Shown one piece after another: positions 35,648-44,899 of a DNA stretch of 64,000 nt. The translations under genes were made by a program, and so were the position numbers. The stretch comes from Brucella intermedia LMG 3301 (GTDB lineage Bacteria > Pseudomonadota > Alphaproteobacteria > Rhizobiales > Rhizobiaceae): NCBI RefSeq assembly GCF_000182645.1, contig NZ_ACQA01000002.1:682001-746000 (forward strand), written 5' to 3'. Positions within the stretch are counted from its first letter, which is position 1, and every line of letters starts with the position of its first letter. The notes under the pieces were generated by a model, which did no database searches, was not told where the DNA came from, and was given only the letters and a program-made list of their open reading frames with translations.

Positions 35648-37758
35648 ATGCGCTTCAATTCCCGTCACGGTCGGCTGAACCTGGCTTTGACCTGCTCCAC
35701 CCTTCTTGCTTCCACTGCGATTTCGCTGGCGCAGGACAGCGCGCAACCGCTTGTTCTGGACACGGTTACGATCCAGTCGCAGAGCAACGACACGCTCGTT
35801 CAGGACGGTTATGTCGCCAAGAGAGATCGTGAAGGCACCAAGATCGACACGGATATCGTCAGGATTCCGCAGTCCATTTCGGTCATCACCCAGCGCCAGA
35901 TGGAAGACCAGAAGCCTGTTACGCTCAACGATGCGTTGAGCTATACGGCGAGCGCCAATCCAAACAATTTCGGCTTCGACACACGGTATGACGCGTTCTA
36001 TCTGCGGGGTTTTCCGGCCTATTACACAGGCATGTTCCGCGATGGCCTGCGCATCATCAACGGCCCGTCTGCGTGGCTGAAAACCGAGCCATACGGCATC
36101 GAGGGCATTACCGTGCTGAAGGGTCCGGCTTCCTCCCTCTATGGCGTGAGTGGCCCCGGCGGTATCGTCAACGTCGTCACCAAGCGCCCGAAGGAAGAAG
36201 AATTCCGGGAGGTCGAGTTGCTGTTCGGCAGCCACAATCGCTATCAGGCCGCTTTCGACCTGTCCGGCCCGGCCAATGAAGACAAAACATTCCTCTATCG
36301 CATTACCGGCCTTGGCCGCATTAGCGATACCGAACTACCCGGCTATCCGGACGACAAATATTACATTGCCCCGTCATTCACCATAAAGCCGGATGAAGAC
36401 ACGCGCTTTACATTCCTCAGCGAGTTTTCCCGCTCGGTGACCGGGGGCACGGCTGCGTTCTACAATCCGTCCTATGGCGAGGTTTCCAACCTCTACGAAG
36501 GCGATCCGAACTATAATGATTTCGTGCAGAAACAGGGCCGCGTTGGCTACGAATTCGAGCATCGTTTCAACGATCTGCTGACCGTTCGCCAGAATGTCCG
36601 CTACAGCGATGTCGATGCCGACCTTGAATATAGCGGCCATTATCCGCAGGAAGGCACCGCCGATCTCGCCCGCTACTGGGGCCACTACAAGGAGCGCATG
36701 AAGAACTTCGTTGTCGACACGATGGCGCAGTTCGATTTTGAAACCGGAGCGCTGACCCACAAGGCAATCGCTGGCATCGACTATGCCTGGTCGGACTACA
36801 AGGCCTATAGCGGCCTGTCCTACGTGTCGATTGAAGACATTCGCGCAATGGACGTTCCGTTCAACGGCGCCCAGAAGATGAATCAGGTCGGCATCTACGC
36901 GCATGACCAGATCGAGTGGGATAACCTCACCGTGTTCGGCAGTGGCCGTTATGACTGGGTGAAGTCCACGACCACGGATGTCGACTATACCGATACCAGG
37001 CAGAACGACAGCGCGTTCTCGGGACGCGTCGGCGTGGCTTACAAGACCGAATGGGGGGCTCATCCCCTACGTCAACTATTCGACCTCCTTCTCTCCCAAT
37101 ATCGGCTTCGTTTACGATGACGTCGCGAGCGATGACAGGCACGTCGCCAAATCCGACCATCGGTCGCCAGAAGGAAATCGGCGTCAAATACGAAATTCCC
37201 GGTTATAACGCCGTCATCAGCGCTTCATTGTTCGACATCGACCAGAAGGACGGCATCGTGCTCGATGCGTCTTCGGGCATGAACAAGCAGCGCCAGCTCG
37301 ATCTGAATTCGCGCGGTTTCGAGCTTGAAGCCAATGCCACGCTCGATAACGGCATCGGCATCATCGCTTCCTACACCCACTTGCGGGTCAAGATCGACAA
37401 GGGCGCGGAAGGCACCGTCGGCAACGAACTCTCCGGCACGCCGAACGATGTCCTGTCGCTCTGGGGCAACTACAAGATCGAGAACGGCGTGCTTGCCGGT
37501 CTCGGCCTCGGTTCCGGCATTCGTTACGTCAGCTCCAGCTATGGAGACGATCTGAACAGCTTCAAGAACGAATCCCGCATCATGGTCGATGCCGCCGTTT
37601 CCTATGATTTCGGTTATCAGGATCCGAAGCTTGAAGGCGTTCTGTTGCAGGTCAACGCCAAGAACATCTTCGACAATCGCGACCCGGTCTGCACGGCAGG
37701 CTATTGCTATCAGCAGGAAGGCCGCCAGATGTTCGGCAGCCTCCGCTACCGCTTCTGA
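35648..37758 (+). pseudogene. TonB-dependent siderophore receptor (FhuA/ferrichrome type), two frameshifts
   Basis: The first frame begins at 35648 (GAGGGA six bases upstream) with a signal peptide ending ISLA and a normal plug domain (PQSISVITQRQM, YLRGFPAYYTGMFRDG, VLKGPASSLYGVSGPGG), but stops at 37120. An extra G in the run of six at 37053-37058 shifts it; with five, the chain continues LIPYVNYSTSFSPNIGFVYDD. A second one-base shift, between about 37120 and 37155, leads into NPTIGRQKEIGVKYEIPGY and the C-terminal FGSLRYRF. The repaired protein would be about 702 residues. The stop overlaps the start of the RhtX-type permease gene (TGATG). Confidence 0.85.
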
Positions 37759-38981
37759 TGGCCCAAATGGAGCGGATGGACAAAGCACCCTCGCCGGTCG
37801 CCGTGTTTGCGACGATCGGCGGCCTCTACATCGCCCAGAGTGTCATTGGCGGCATGACGTGGACGGGTTTGCCAGCGATCATGCGCGACAATGGCGTATC
37901 GCTCGACCAGATCGGCCTCGTTTCGCTCATCATTCTGCCCTGGGCGCTCAAGTTTCTCTGGGCGCCCGCGGTAGAGCGTTTCCGGCTGCCTCCGGCGGGC
38001 AAAACCCGCACCGCCACCATTATTCTCGGCGGCGGCTTTCTGTCCGTTCTCTGCCTCCTTGTCATCGGCTTTGTCGATCCGGGACAGGTCTATCTGCTGC
38101 TTGCGATCCTGGCCGTCGTCGCCTTTGCCACGGCCACCGTGGACATCGCCTGTGACGGCTATGCCGTGCAAAGCCTGTCGCCCGAAAACTACGGTTGGGG
38201 CAATGCAGCGCAGGTCGGCGGCGCCTATCTCGGGTCGGCCATCGGCGCCGGTGCCTTTCTGATCCTCGTGGACAAAGCGGGCTGGCAGGTCGCCATCTGG
38301 ACCATGGCCGCAGTCCTCGTGCTGCTGGGCCTTCCTTTCGCGGTCTTTTCGCGCGGCCGAGACAGGGTCGAGGATCGCCCTCACACCCCTTCCCTGCTGG
38401 CCGCATGGCGGCGACCGGAGATGAGACGCGGCCTTGCGGCGGCTGCGGTCTATGTGATCGCACAAAAGGCCGGACTGGCAATGCTCGGCCCGTTTCTCAT
38501 CGATGCAGGGCTTGACCTCACCACAGTCGGCATTCTGAACGGAGCAGGCAGCATGTTCATCGGCCTTGCGGCGGCGCTGGCCGGTGGCTGGCTGGTTCGC
38601 GCTTTCGGCGTTCGCGGCATTCTGGTCGCGGCCCTGCTGCTGCAGGCTTTCTGCTTCCTGTTCTTTGCTCTCCATTCCTCGGACAAGAATGCAGGCGTCG
38701 TGCTCATTGCGGTTGCAGTGGCGAGTTCCTCCGGCGTTGTGGCACTTGGTTTCGTCGCGCTTTATGCGCAGTTCATGCACTGGTCGGACCCGAGACAGGC
38801 CGGGGTGGACTTCACCCTGTTCCAGTGCATGGATGCTCTCATCAGCATGGCGGGCGGCGTCGCATCGGGCTACGTGGCGCAATATTTCGGATATGGACCG
38901 TTCTTCGCAGGCGTCGGGGCCATCGCAATTCTCGCAGTGCCACTGATATGGAAACTCTGCCGCCCGCGCCTATCGCATTAG
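37758..38981 (+). CDS. MFS siderophore permease, RhtX/FptX family
   Basis: 407 residues, about twelve membrane segments. The opening after the leader, ATIGGLYIAQSVIGGMTWTGLPAIMRD, is typical of RhtX/FptX, single-protein inner-membrane importers of ferric siderophores. It starts at 37758 with TGATG overlapping the receptor stop; in-frame ATG codons at 37767 and 37776 are alternatives. The permease reading frame is intact while its receptor is broken, so import through this pair is doubtful unless the receptor lesions are errors. Confidence 0.85.
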   Translation: MAQMERMDKAPSPVAVFATIGGLYIAQSVIGGMTWTGLPAIMRDNGVSLDQIGLVSLIILPWALKFLWAPAVERFRLPPAGKTRTATIILGGGFLSVLCLLVIGFVDPGQVYLLLAILAVVAFATATVDIACDGYAVQSLSPENYGWGNAAQVGGAYLGSAIGAGAFLILVDKAGWQVAIWTMAAVLVLLGLPFAVFSRGRDRVEDRPHTPSLLAAWRRPEMRRGLAAAAVYVIAQKAGLAMLGPFLIDAGLDLTTVGILNGAGSMFIGLAAALAGGWLVRAFGVRGILVAALLLQAFCFLFFALHSSDKNAGVVLIAVAVASSSGVVALGFVALYAQFMHWSDPRQAGVDFTLFQCMDALISMAGGVASGYVAQYFGYGPFFAGVGAIAILAVPLIWKLCRPRLSH

Positions 38982-39070
38982 TTGCACGGGCGGCCGATTT
39001 CGCCCCGCACCTTAACCGATTTCTGACGATTAGCCGCTATCTGATGGGTGGCAGCCAATCGGGGGAAATC

Positions 39071-39583
39071 ATGGCTTGGAAATTGATGTTTGCGAGTGCC
39101 GTCCTTGCTGTAGCTCGGACAATGCCAAGGGTCTTCGTTGCGCCCCAGGGGCCCGCCGTCGTCTCCGACAATGCAATGGAAATGGAGTTGAAGCCCGCGC
39201 CGATCAATCCCGACTGGGTGCTGGATGGCAATCCGCAGGCCCGTTCCAGCGAGCAATCGGCAAGCGCGGACGGCGCCGCCTATACCGCTATATGGGATTG
39301 CACCGCAGGCACCTTCCGCTGGTATTTCGGCTGGGACGAAACCGTCTATATCCTTGAAGGCGAAGTCCACGTCACCGATGCGGACGGCGGCACCCGCATC
39401 TTGCGGGCGGGCGACGTCGCCTATTTCCGCGGTGGCACATGGGCTACCTGGAAAATCGAAAACTATTTGCGCAAGGTCGCCTTCATGCGTCGCACCTTGC
39501 CCGCACCCGCTTCATTCATTTATCGCGCAAGCGACGCCGCAAGACGCCGTCTGGGTCGGCGCAAAGGCGGCGCTCTCAACTGA
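39071..39583 (+). CDS. Cupin-domain protein (DUF861-like)
   Basis: 170 residues. From about 75 it has a single cupin barrel: WDCTAGTFRWYFGWDETVYI, LEGEVHVTD and RAGDVAYFRGGTWATWK. This resembles the (S)-ureidoglycine aminohydrolase-like DUF861 group, whose members are often small unknown enzymes. The N-terminus is hydrophobic and may be a weak membrane anchor. The start at 39071 follows GGGGGAAA. It lies 89 bases behind the siderophore permease, and may share its transcript. Confidence 0.75.
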   Translation: MAWKLMFASAVLAVARTMPRVFVAPQGPAVVSDNAMEMELKPAPINPDWVLDGNPQARSSEQSASADGAAYTAIWDCTAGTFRWYFGWDETVYILEGEVHVTDADGGTRILRAGDVAYFRGGTWATWKIENYLRKVAFMRRTLPAPASFIYRASDAARRRLGRRKGGALN

Positions 39584-39686
39584 TTACCGTTTTGTGATCG
39601 GCACGGGCGATGGAGCCGCGCCCGTCAGATTGACGGGCGGTCTCGGTTTTCAGTATAAATCCCCCATGGCCTTTGCCATACGTGAT

Positions 39687-39736
39687 GGGAATGGGGTTCT
39701 CCCGAAACTGCCAGCAATTGGCTGATGACTCCTGCT
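39687..39736 (+). ncRNA. Fluoride riboswitch (crcB motif)
   Basis: The sequence follows the crcB RNA consensus. P1 is GGGA/TCCC (39687-39690 and 39700-39703) with the conserved loop ATGGGGTTC. P2 is GCCA/TGGC (39710-39713 and 39719-39722) followed by CTGATG. The 3' strand GACTCC (39727-39732) pairs with loop bases GGGGTT to form the pseudoknot. The aptamer sits about 110 bases upstream of the CrcB start, on the same strand. The 3' strand can alternatively pair with CAGGAG at 39747-39752 or AAGCAGGA at 39777-39784, which would be candidate expression-platform elements. Confidence 0.9.
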
Positions 39737-39848
39737 TGAATTGAAACAGGAGAAGAGCGCGTCGCAGTGCCTCGTGAAGCAGGATACTTATCAAGCTTCC
39801 GGAAGCAGACGGCGAAGCCTCTATCCATTATTGAATGGACACAGAACA

Positions 39849-40277
39849 ATGCAAGCTACCCTCGTTGTAGCGCTCGGCGGAGCGATCGGAAGCGTCGCGC
39901 GATACTGGCTGGCCCTCTTGATGCTCCCCGTAAGTCGTGAGCTTCCCTGGGGCACTATCGTCGTCAATATTATCGGTTCGTTTGCAATCTCGTTCTTCGG
40001 CGCATTGACGCTGGAACAAGGCCGCTTTCCCATCCCGGAAATCTGGCGCATCGCCTTCATGGTCGGCGTGTGCGGTGGCTTCACCACTTTCTCGTCATTC
40101 AGCTTGCAGACAATGGACCTCCTCCGGGCTGGCCAACCGGGCAAGGCATTGTTCAATATCGGTTTTTCGGTCGTGCTATGCCTCATCGCCGTATGGCTCG
40201 GACTGCTGGCCGCCGAACGCTTCAATGGCGGCATCGAACAGGTCGCACAGAATGTGATCGAAGAAGAAGCTTCTTGA
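39849..40277 (+). CDS. crcB: Fluoride ion channel CrcB/Fluc
   Basis: 142 residues with four membrane helices. Conserved features are [10 protein letters not shown] at 10-19, the helix-break Asn40 in VNIIGSF, and the Phe-box region [10 protein letters not shown] at 76-85 that lines the pore. CrcB works as a dimer and expels cytoplasmic fluoride. The start at 39849 gives the standard length; the ribosome site is weak, as may be expected for a riboswitch-controlled gene. The fluoride aptamer at 39687 confirms the assignment. Confidence 0.93.
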   Translation: MQATLVVALGGAIGSVARYWLALLMLPVSRELPWGTIVVNIIGSFAISFFGALTLEQGRFPIPEIWRIAFMVGVCGGFTTFSSFSLQTMDLLRAGQPGKALFNIGFSVVLCLIAVWLGLLAAERFNGGIEQVAQNVIEEEAS

Positions 40278-40742
40278 GCACCGCTCCGGGCGCGAAACCT
40301 GTCGCGCCCTTCTCATTTTCGCACCCCTGAGCGAAAGTAATCTCGAGTATTAGCGCAATAAAAAAGCGTACCTCTCCAATCGAGAATCATCTTCTGGCGT
40401 GTCAAGTAATTTTATGCTAGTCTATACAATATTATATTCTAGGATTAATGAATATGGAAATTGATACATTCTCTATTCTCCAATCCCTTGCATTATTCGG
40501 GGTCGTCATAGTGATAATGTTCATGATTTTTATTGGCATGAACACCAATGGGACTTTGTAGTATATTTGAGTCCGCTTTTGCAAGGATTGCAGCTTGGTG
40601 GCACCGTGGCCTTCCACAGTTGCACAAGCTCGGCCGTCCTTGGGACCGAGAAGGAGGGAGGCTTTCAATACGGGCGTCGTAGCCCGCAACGCGCGCACCC
40701 TTGCAACCGAATACCGCTGATACTTATTGAATTCGATGAAAA
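40278..40742. other. AT-rich intergenic region before tRNA-Ser
   Basis: 465 bases between crcB and the tRNA. The centre (40370-40450) is strongly AT-rich with promoter-like TATACAAT at 40423-40430, followed by a small membrane-protein ORF listed separately. From 40562 the sequence returns to average composition and holds nothing recognisable. Confidence 0.5.
40448..40561 (+). CDS. Predicted 37-residue single-span membrane protein
   Basis: Frame encoding a short hydrophilic start (MNMEIDTFS), a long hydrophobic helix LALFGVVIVIMFMIFIG and a short tail MNTNGTL. AGGA at 40441-40444 gives acceptable spacing. A TATACAAT -10-like box lies about 20 bases upstream. The composition of the helix is that of a real membrane segment, and small single-span proteins of this size are often missed. 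No homologue is recognised. Confidence 0.4.
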   Translation: MNMEIDTFSILQSLALFGVVIVIMFMIFIGMNTNGTL

Positions 40743-40832
40743 TGGCGGAGGGGGTGGGATTCGAACCCACGGTACAGTCTCCTGCACGCCGGTTTTCAAG
40801 ACCGGTGCCTTAAACCGCTCGGCCACCCCTCC
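40743..40832 (-). tRNA. tRNA-Ser (anticodon TGA)
   Basis: Read on the minus strand, GGAGGGG (40832-40826) pairs with CCCCUCC at the 3' end, discriminator G, and CCA encoded at 40745-40743. The anticodon loop is CUUGAAA, giving UGA. The long variable arm and T-loop GGGUUCGAAUCCC are typical of class II serine tRNAs. Confidence 0.97.
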
Positions 40833-41153
40833 AGGCAATTGATTTCTCGTGCTTTTCCCGATTCCGGTAAAGCAGCAAACCGCAGCAAGCTACCGATTTG
40901 CGACCAATCGCTCAGCGAGTGACTTCTTAGCAGCTTTTCTTTTCACGTCAACGTGCACTGTTTCATTTGCCAGCATTCCGAATAGCGAAGATCAAAACGG
41001 CGGCAGGTTGAGAGGACAACAGTTCGATCCGGCGCTCGAAATGCAACTTTCGATGTCGATGCCATGGCCAGCGCCCGGATGCGCACTAGGTTCTTGCGAG
41101 CAAGCCTCTATCACAGATCGCCATTTCGGCAGAATTCAACACGGAGAAATCCC
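40833..41153. other. Intergenic region upstream of the DUF2171 gene
   Basis: 321 bases with no supported gene; an overlapping 112-codon frame from 40849 has no family resemblance and no ribosome site. It should contain the divergent promoters of the tRNA and of the next gene. Confidence 0.4.
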
Positions 41154-41408
41154 ATGCAGCACGAAATCCGCGAAAATATGGAAGTAATCGGAGCCGATGG
41201 CGTTCATGTCGGCACGGTCGACCACATTGAAGATAACCGCATCAAGCTCAAGAAGACCGATAATTCCGGCCAGCACGCCGACCATCACCATTATATCGAA
41301 CTTGGCTTCGTTGCCGACGTTGAAGGCGACAAGGTAAGACTTTCCGCCAATGCGAATGTGGCGGTCACCCTGGAAGAAGAAGCCTCCGGTCGCCCGGTCG
41401 ATCTTTGA
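41154..41408 (+). CDS. DUF2171-family protein
   Basis: 84 residues, cytoplasmic. It starts IRENMEVIGADGVHVGTVDHIEDNRIKL, the pattern of DUF2171/PRC-barrel-like small proteins, followed by a His-rich turn HADHHHYIELG. ACGGAGAAA lies eight bases before the start. Members are common in alphaproteobacteria and of unknown function; the His cluster might bind metal, which is speculative. Confidence 0.75.
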   Translation: MQHEIRENMEVIGADGVHVGTVDHIEDNRIKLKKTDNSGQHADHHHYIELGFVADVEGDKVRLSANANVAVTLEEEASGRPVDL

Positions 41409-41622
41409 AGCAGCCCGAACGCCAGTTCATAACACGGCGCGGCGGGCTGCCGTGTTATGAGGCGCGCTGCCGTCTCCAACACCTTCATCATTTGTTGCAG
41501 ATCCGGACGCCGGTCTGATAGAGTTTTTATGCAAAAATGCCGCAATGAAGCGACCGGACTTGTCCTTTGTCATAATGCGGCTTAAACTTGAGTGTAATAA
41601 TCAAAATAAGAAAAGGGAAGCT

Positions 41623-42081
41623 ATGAGTCTGGATTCCGTAAAGGCCTTTTTTGCGGCCAAAGCGCCTGAAATCGAAGTGATCGAACTGCCCACCAGCACC
41701 GCCACCGTTGTTCTCGCCGCCGAAGCGCATGGCGTGGAACCGGGGCAGATCGCCAAGACGCTTTCCTTTTCGGCCAAGGAGCAGACCATTCTCATCGTTA
41801 CCCGTGGCGATGCCCGCATAGACAATCGCAAGTTCAAGGATCAGTTTGGAACGAAGCCGCGTATGCTGGATGCCGAGACTGTCCTTGCTGAAACCAGCCA
41901 TCCCGTCGGAGGCGTTTGCCCGTTCGGCCTGCCGAGCGCCCTGCCCGTCTATTGCGATATTTCGCTGAAGACCTATGAGGAAGTCGTGCCTGCAGCCGGG
42001 GCTACCAACAGCGCCGTGCGCATCGCTCCGCACAGGATGGCCGAACTCGTCAGCGCCGAGTGGATAGATGTTTGCCAGTGA
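41623..42081 (+). CDS. YbaK/EbsC-family aminoacyl-tRNA deacylase
   Basis: 152 residues covering a single YbaK domain, with the conserved GQIAKTLSF and GGVCPFGL segments. Such free-standing proteins hydrolyse mischarged tRNAs, for example Cys-tRNA-Pro. The start at 41623 follows AAAGGGAAG; the upstream frame extension has no support. It is close to a tRNA-Ser gene but there is no evidence of a functional link. Confidence 0.88.
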   Translation: MSLDSVKAFFAAKAPEIEVIELPTSTATVVLAAEAHGVEPGQIAKTLSFSAKEQTILIVTRGDARIDNRKFKDQFGTKPRMLDAETVLAETSHPVGGVCPFGLPSALPVYCDISLKTYEEVVPAAGATNSAVRIAPHRMAELVSAEWIDVCQ

Positions 42082-42180
42082 CGCCAAAATGGACGTTTGC
42101 GGCCGGTCTGGGAGGAACTCGCAGCGAATTGATGCCGGCAACAACTTTTCCCCTTTAAAGGTGAGAAAAGACTTCATATA

Positions 42181-42200
42181 TTTTAAGAATGATTCTAAAG
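42181..42200. promoter_or_regulatory. ICE-like iron control element (Irr site) upstream of rirA
   Basis: Perfect 11-bp palindrome AGAATGATTCT (42186-42196) inside TTTTAAGAATGATTCTAAAG. The same core recurs at 50112-50122 upstream of bfd-bfr. It fits the iron control element recognised by Irr in rhizobia and Brucella. Irr repression of rirA at low iron is established in Agrobacterium, so this site is a natural candidate here. Confidence 0.65.
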
Positions 42201-42405
42201 TGGGTTAAGAAACAGATACTCGCTTTAGCGCATGTTCCGATCGCGCCTTGAACCTTTCGGAAAAGCAGATGCGACAGGACCAGAATTTAAAAGCAGTTCC
42301 GAAACAGGGATGAACGTTTTCGGTTGGAGCTGCAAACTCAAGGATTGGAGCATCGCTGCCTCTGTGGAGGCGAGATTGCTTCAAGACGTGTTGAAAGGAA
42401 CAGTG

Positions 42406-42867
42406 ATGCGTCTTACCCGCCAGACGAATTATGCCGTTCGTATGCTCATGTACTGCGCTGCCAATGACGGCAAGCTCAGCCGCATTCCGGAAATTGCACG
42501 CGCATACGGCGTTTCTGAACTGTTTTTGTTCAAGATTCTTCAGCCGCTCGTCGAGCATGGGCTGGTAGAAACGGTGCGCGGTCGCAATGGCGGCGTGCGG
42601 CTCGGACGCGCGGCACAGGACATTTCACTGTTCGACGTCGTGCGGGTGACGGAAGAAAACTTCGCCATGGCCGAGTGCTTCGAAAACGACGCCACCGAAT
42701 GCCCGCTGGTTGATAGCTGCGCACTGAATTCGGCGCTGCGCGAAGCGCTCAATGCCTTCTTTGCCGTGCTGATGAAGTACAGCATTGCCGACCTCGTCAA
42801 GGCGCGCCCGAATGTGCGGCACCTGCTTGGTCTCGATGAGATGGAACCGGAGCGCGTCGCGAGCTGA
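42406..42867 (+). CDS. rirA: Rrf2-family iron-responsive regulator RirA
   Basis: 153 residues. The N-terminus MRLTRQTNYAVRMLMYCAAN, the recognition region SELFLFKILQPL and the wing TVRGRNGGVRLG match rhizobial RirA closely. Cysteines 91, 99 and 105 (ECFENDATECPLVDSC) are the Fe-S cluster ligands. With an intact cluster RirA represses iron and haem uptake genes. It stands at the head of the haem cluster, convergent with bhuV. The 324-base upstream region holds an ICE-like Irr site and an open frame extension that is not supported. Confidence 0.93.
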   Translation: MRLTRQTNYAVRMLMYCAANDGKLSRIPEIARAYGVSELFLFKILQPLVEHGLVETVRGRNGGVRLGRAAQDISLFDVVRVTEENFAMAECFENDATECPLVDSCALNSALREALNAFFAVLMKYSIADLVKARPNVRHLLGLDEMEPERVAS

Positions 42868-42921
42868 CGGCTCGGCGCCAGGGTGCGAACGAACAGGTCC
42901 GGCTTGCTGCCGGACCTTTTT

Positions 42922-43725
42922 TCATTCTGCGGCGGCGCGATAGGCGGATTGCGGCAGTATGAAAGGCACGCCCTTTTCGGGCGGAACGCCGACCCGTAAC
43001 GAGCATTCGTAGACACGTTCGAGCCGCTCGTCAGTCAACGCTTCGCGCGGCGTCCCCATCACGTCGAGCTTGCCCTTGCTCATCACCGCTATACGGTCGG
43101 CGAACATGGCGGTCAGGTTGAGGTCGTGCAGGATCGCGATCACGCCGCCGCCTGCCGCCGCGAAATCCTTCGCAATCTCCATCACGACGATCTGATGCCG
43201 TATATCGAGGCTTGAAATCGGCTCATCCAGAAACAGATAACGCGCCTTGCCGCCCACGACGGGCTTCCAGACCTGACACAGAACACGGGCAAGCTGCACA
43301 CGCTGCTGCTCTCCGCCGGAAAGCTCCTGATAGAGCCGCCCGCTGAAACCGGCAAGATCAACCCTTTGCAAGGCGAGATCGGGCAGCCGCTTTTCTTCAT
43401 CGCGAGAAACACCGCTGTAGCCGCCCGTAAGCCCGATCTTCACGATTTCCCGTACCGTGAAGGGAAATGACAGGGCGCTCGCCTGCGGCAGCACCGCGCG
43501 GCGCGCCGCCATCTGCCAGGGCTTGATTTCCGCGAAGGACTTGCCGTCCAGACAGGCTGTTCCCGTATAGGCGATATCACCGGAAAGCGCACGCAGCAGC
43601 GTTGTCTTGCCGGAGCCGTTCGGCCCGACGATTGCCGTCACCTCGCCCGGTTTGGCGGAAAAGGCAACGTCGCTGATGATGGTCTTGCCCGACAGGCTTA
43701 CGCCCAATGAAGTTGTTTCAATCAT
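42922..43725 (-). CDS. bhuV: Haem ABC transporter ATP-binding protein
   Basis: 267 residues. Walker A GPNGSGKT is at 34-41, signature LSGGEQQR near 145 and Walker B YLFLDEPISSLD, as in HmuV/BhuV. It drives uptake of haem through BhuU. Read leftwards it follows bhuU by seven bases and ends the hmuP-hmuS-bhuT-bhuU-bhuV operon. Confidence 0.93.
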   Translation of the reverse strand: MIETTSLGVSLSGKTIISDVAFSAKPGEVTAIVGPNGSGKTTLLRALSGDIAYTGTACLDGKSFAEIKPWQMAARRAVLPQASALSFPFTVREIVKIGLTGGYSGVSRDEEKRLPDLALQRVDLAGFSGRLYQELSGGEQQRVQLARVLCQVWKPVVGGKARYLFLDEPISSLDIRHQIVVMEIAKDFAAAGGGVIAILHDLNLTAMFADRIAVMSKGKLDVMGTPREALTDERLERVYECSLRVGVPPEKGVPFILPQSAYRAAAE

Positions 43726-43732
43726 GACAGCC

Positions 43733-44845
43733 TCACAGATCGAGCAGGCCGCGCTGGCGCAGCAATATCCAGAGGAAGAACGGCGCGCCGAAAAGCGCGG
43801 TGATGATGCCGATCGGCAATTCCGCCGGAGCCACAATCGTGCGGCTTACCGCATCTGCGAGCAGCAGAAGCGTCGCGCCCAGCAGGGCTGAGGCCGGCAG
43901 GAGATAGCGATGATCCGGACCGATGCCAAGGCGCAGCATATGCGGCACGACGATACCGATAAAGCCGATCCCGCCTGCGACGGCGACCGTCGCGCCGGTG
44001 GCGGCAGCGACCGTGACGATGGCGATGTTCTTGACGCGCTGCACCTGAATACCAAGATGGCCAGCGGCAGCTTCTCCGAGAGCCAGCGCATTGAGACCGC
44101 GTGCCAGCAAGGGCGATACGGCGAGGACGACGGCAATGATCGGACCTGCGGCGCCGATCTTCGCCCAGGTGGAACCGGCAAGGGAGCCAAGGCCCCAGAA
44201 TGTCAGGTCGCGGAGCTGGCGGTCATCGGCCAGATAGATAAGCCCGCCGGTGGCAGCGCCCGCCAGAGCCGCCAGTGCGATACCTGCAAGCAGCATGGTC
44301 GCCACAGAGGTCCGCCCCCGCCTCGTCGCAACACGATAGAGCAGAAACGTGCTGCACAGCCCGCCAAGGAATGCCGCCAGCGGCAGAGCATAGACACCAA
44401 GAGCAGCTATGACCGGCGCAAGAACGGTGCCGCCCAGAACGATCATGGAAACCGCTCCAAGGCTCGCGCCAGCGGAAACGCCGACGAGGCCCGGGTCGGC
44501 AAGCGGATTGCGGAAAAGCCCCTGCATGACAGCCCCGGAAACCGCGAGCCCCGCCCCTATCAGCATGCCCATGACGATACGCGGCAGGCGGATTTCCATG
44601 ATGATCAGATGATCGCGGCGAAATGCATCCGCGCCCTCGGTTCCAGCGGAGGTCAGAGTGCGCAGAACCGAAAGCACGGACGCATCCGAAGCGCCAGCCG
44701 TGAGGCTGAACAGAGCAGCGAAGCACAAGGCCGCCGCGAGCAATATGATGGTGAGCCGTGCGCGTACCGCGCGGTCTCCCGTGTCATTTTCTGAATGACG
44801 CGCTGTAATGCGCTGCATGCGCGCCACGCGACCCTGGATCGTCAT
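43733..44845 (-). CDS. bhuU: Haem ABC transporter permease
   Basis: 370 residues of the FecCD/BtuC permease family, about ten membrane segments. Family landmarks are visible: GAVMQGLFRNPLADPGLVGVS near 100 and the terminal GIITALFGAPFFLWIL. The start at 44845 is one choice; ATG codons at 44863 and 44818 are alternatives and the ribosome site is weak. Confidence 0.92.
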   Translation of the reverse strand: MTIQGRVARMQRITARHSENDTGDRAVRARLTIILLAAALCFAALFSLTAGASDASVLSVLRTLTSAGTEGADAFRRDHLIIMEIRLPRIVMGMLIGAGLAVSGAVMQGLFRNPLADPGLVGVSAGASLGAVSMIVLGGTVLAPVIAALGVYALPLAAFLGGLCSTFLLYRVATRRGRTSVATMLLAGIALAALAGAATGGLIYLADDRQLRDLTFWGLGSLAGSTWAKIGAAGPIIAVVLAVSPLLARGLNALALGEAAAGHLGIQVQRVKNIAIVTVAAATGATVAVAGGIGFIGIVVPHMLRLGIGPDHRYLLPASALLGATLLLLADAVSRTIVAPAELPIGIITALFGAPFFLWILLRQRGLLDL

Positions 44846-44899
44846 TTCCAATAATCCTTGCAATCGGGCCTGCGCTGGAACCGCGCAAGCCCGACCATG

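Noticed and set aside
40849-41187. A 112-codon frame overlapping the DUF2171 start
   Set aside because: No family match, and the DUF2171 gene in another frame has a ribosome site and a recognisable domain.
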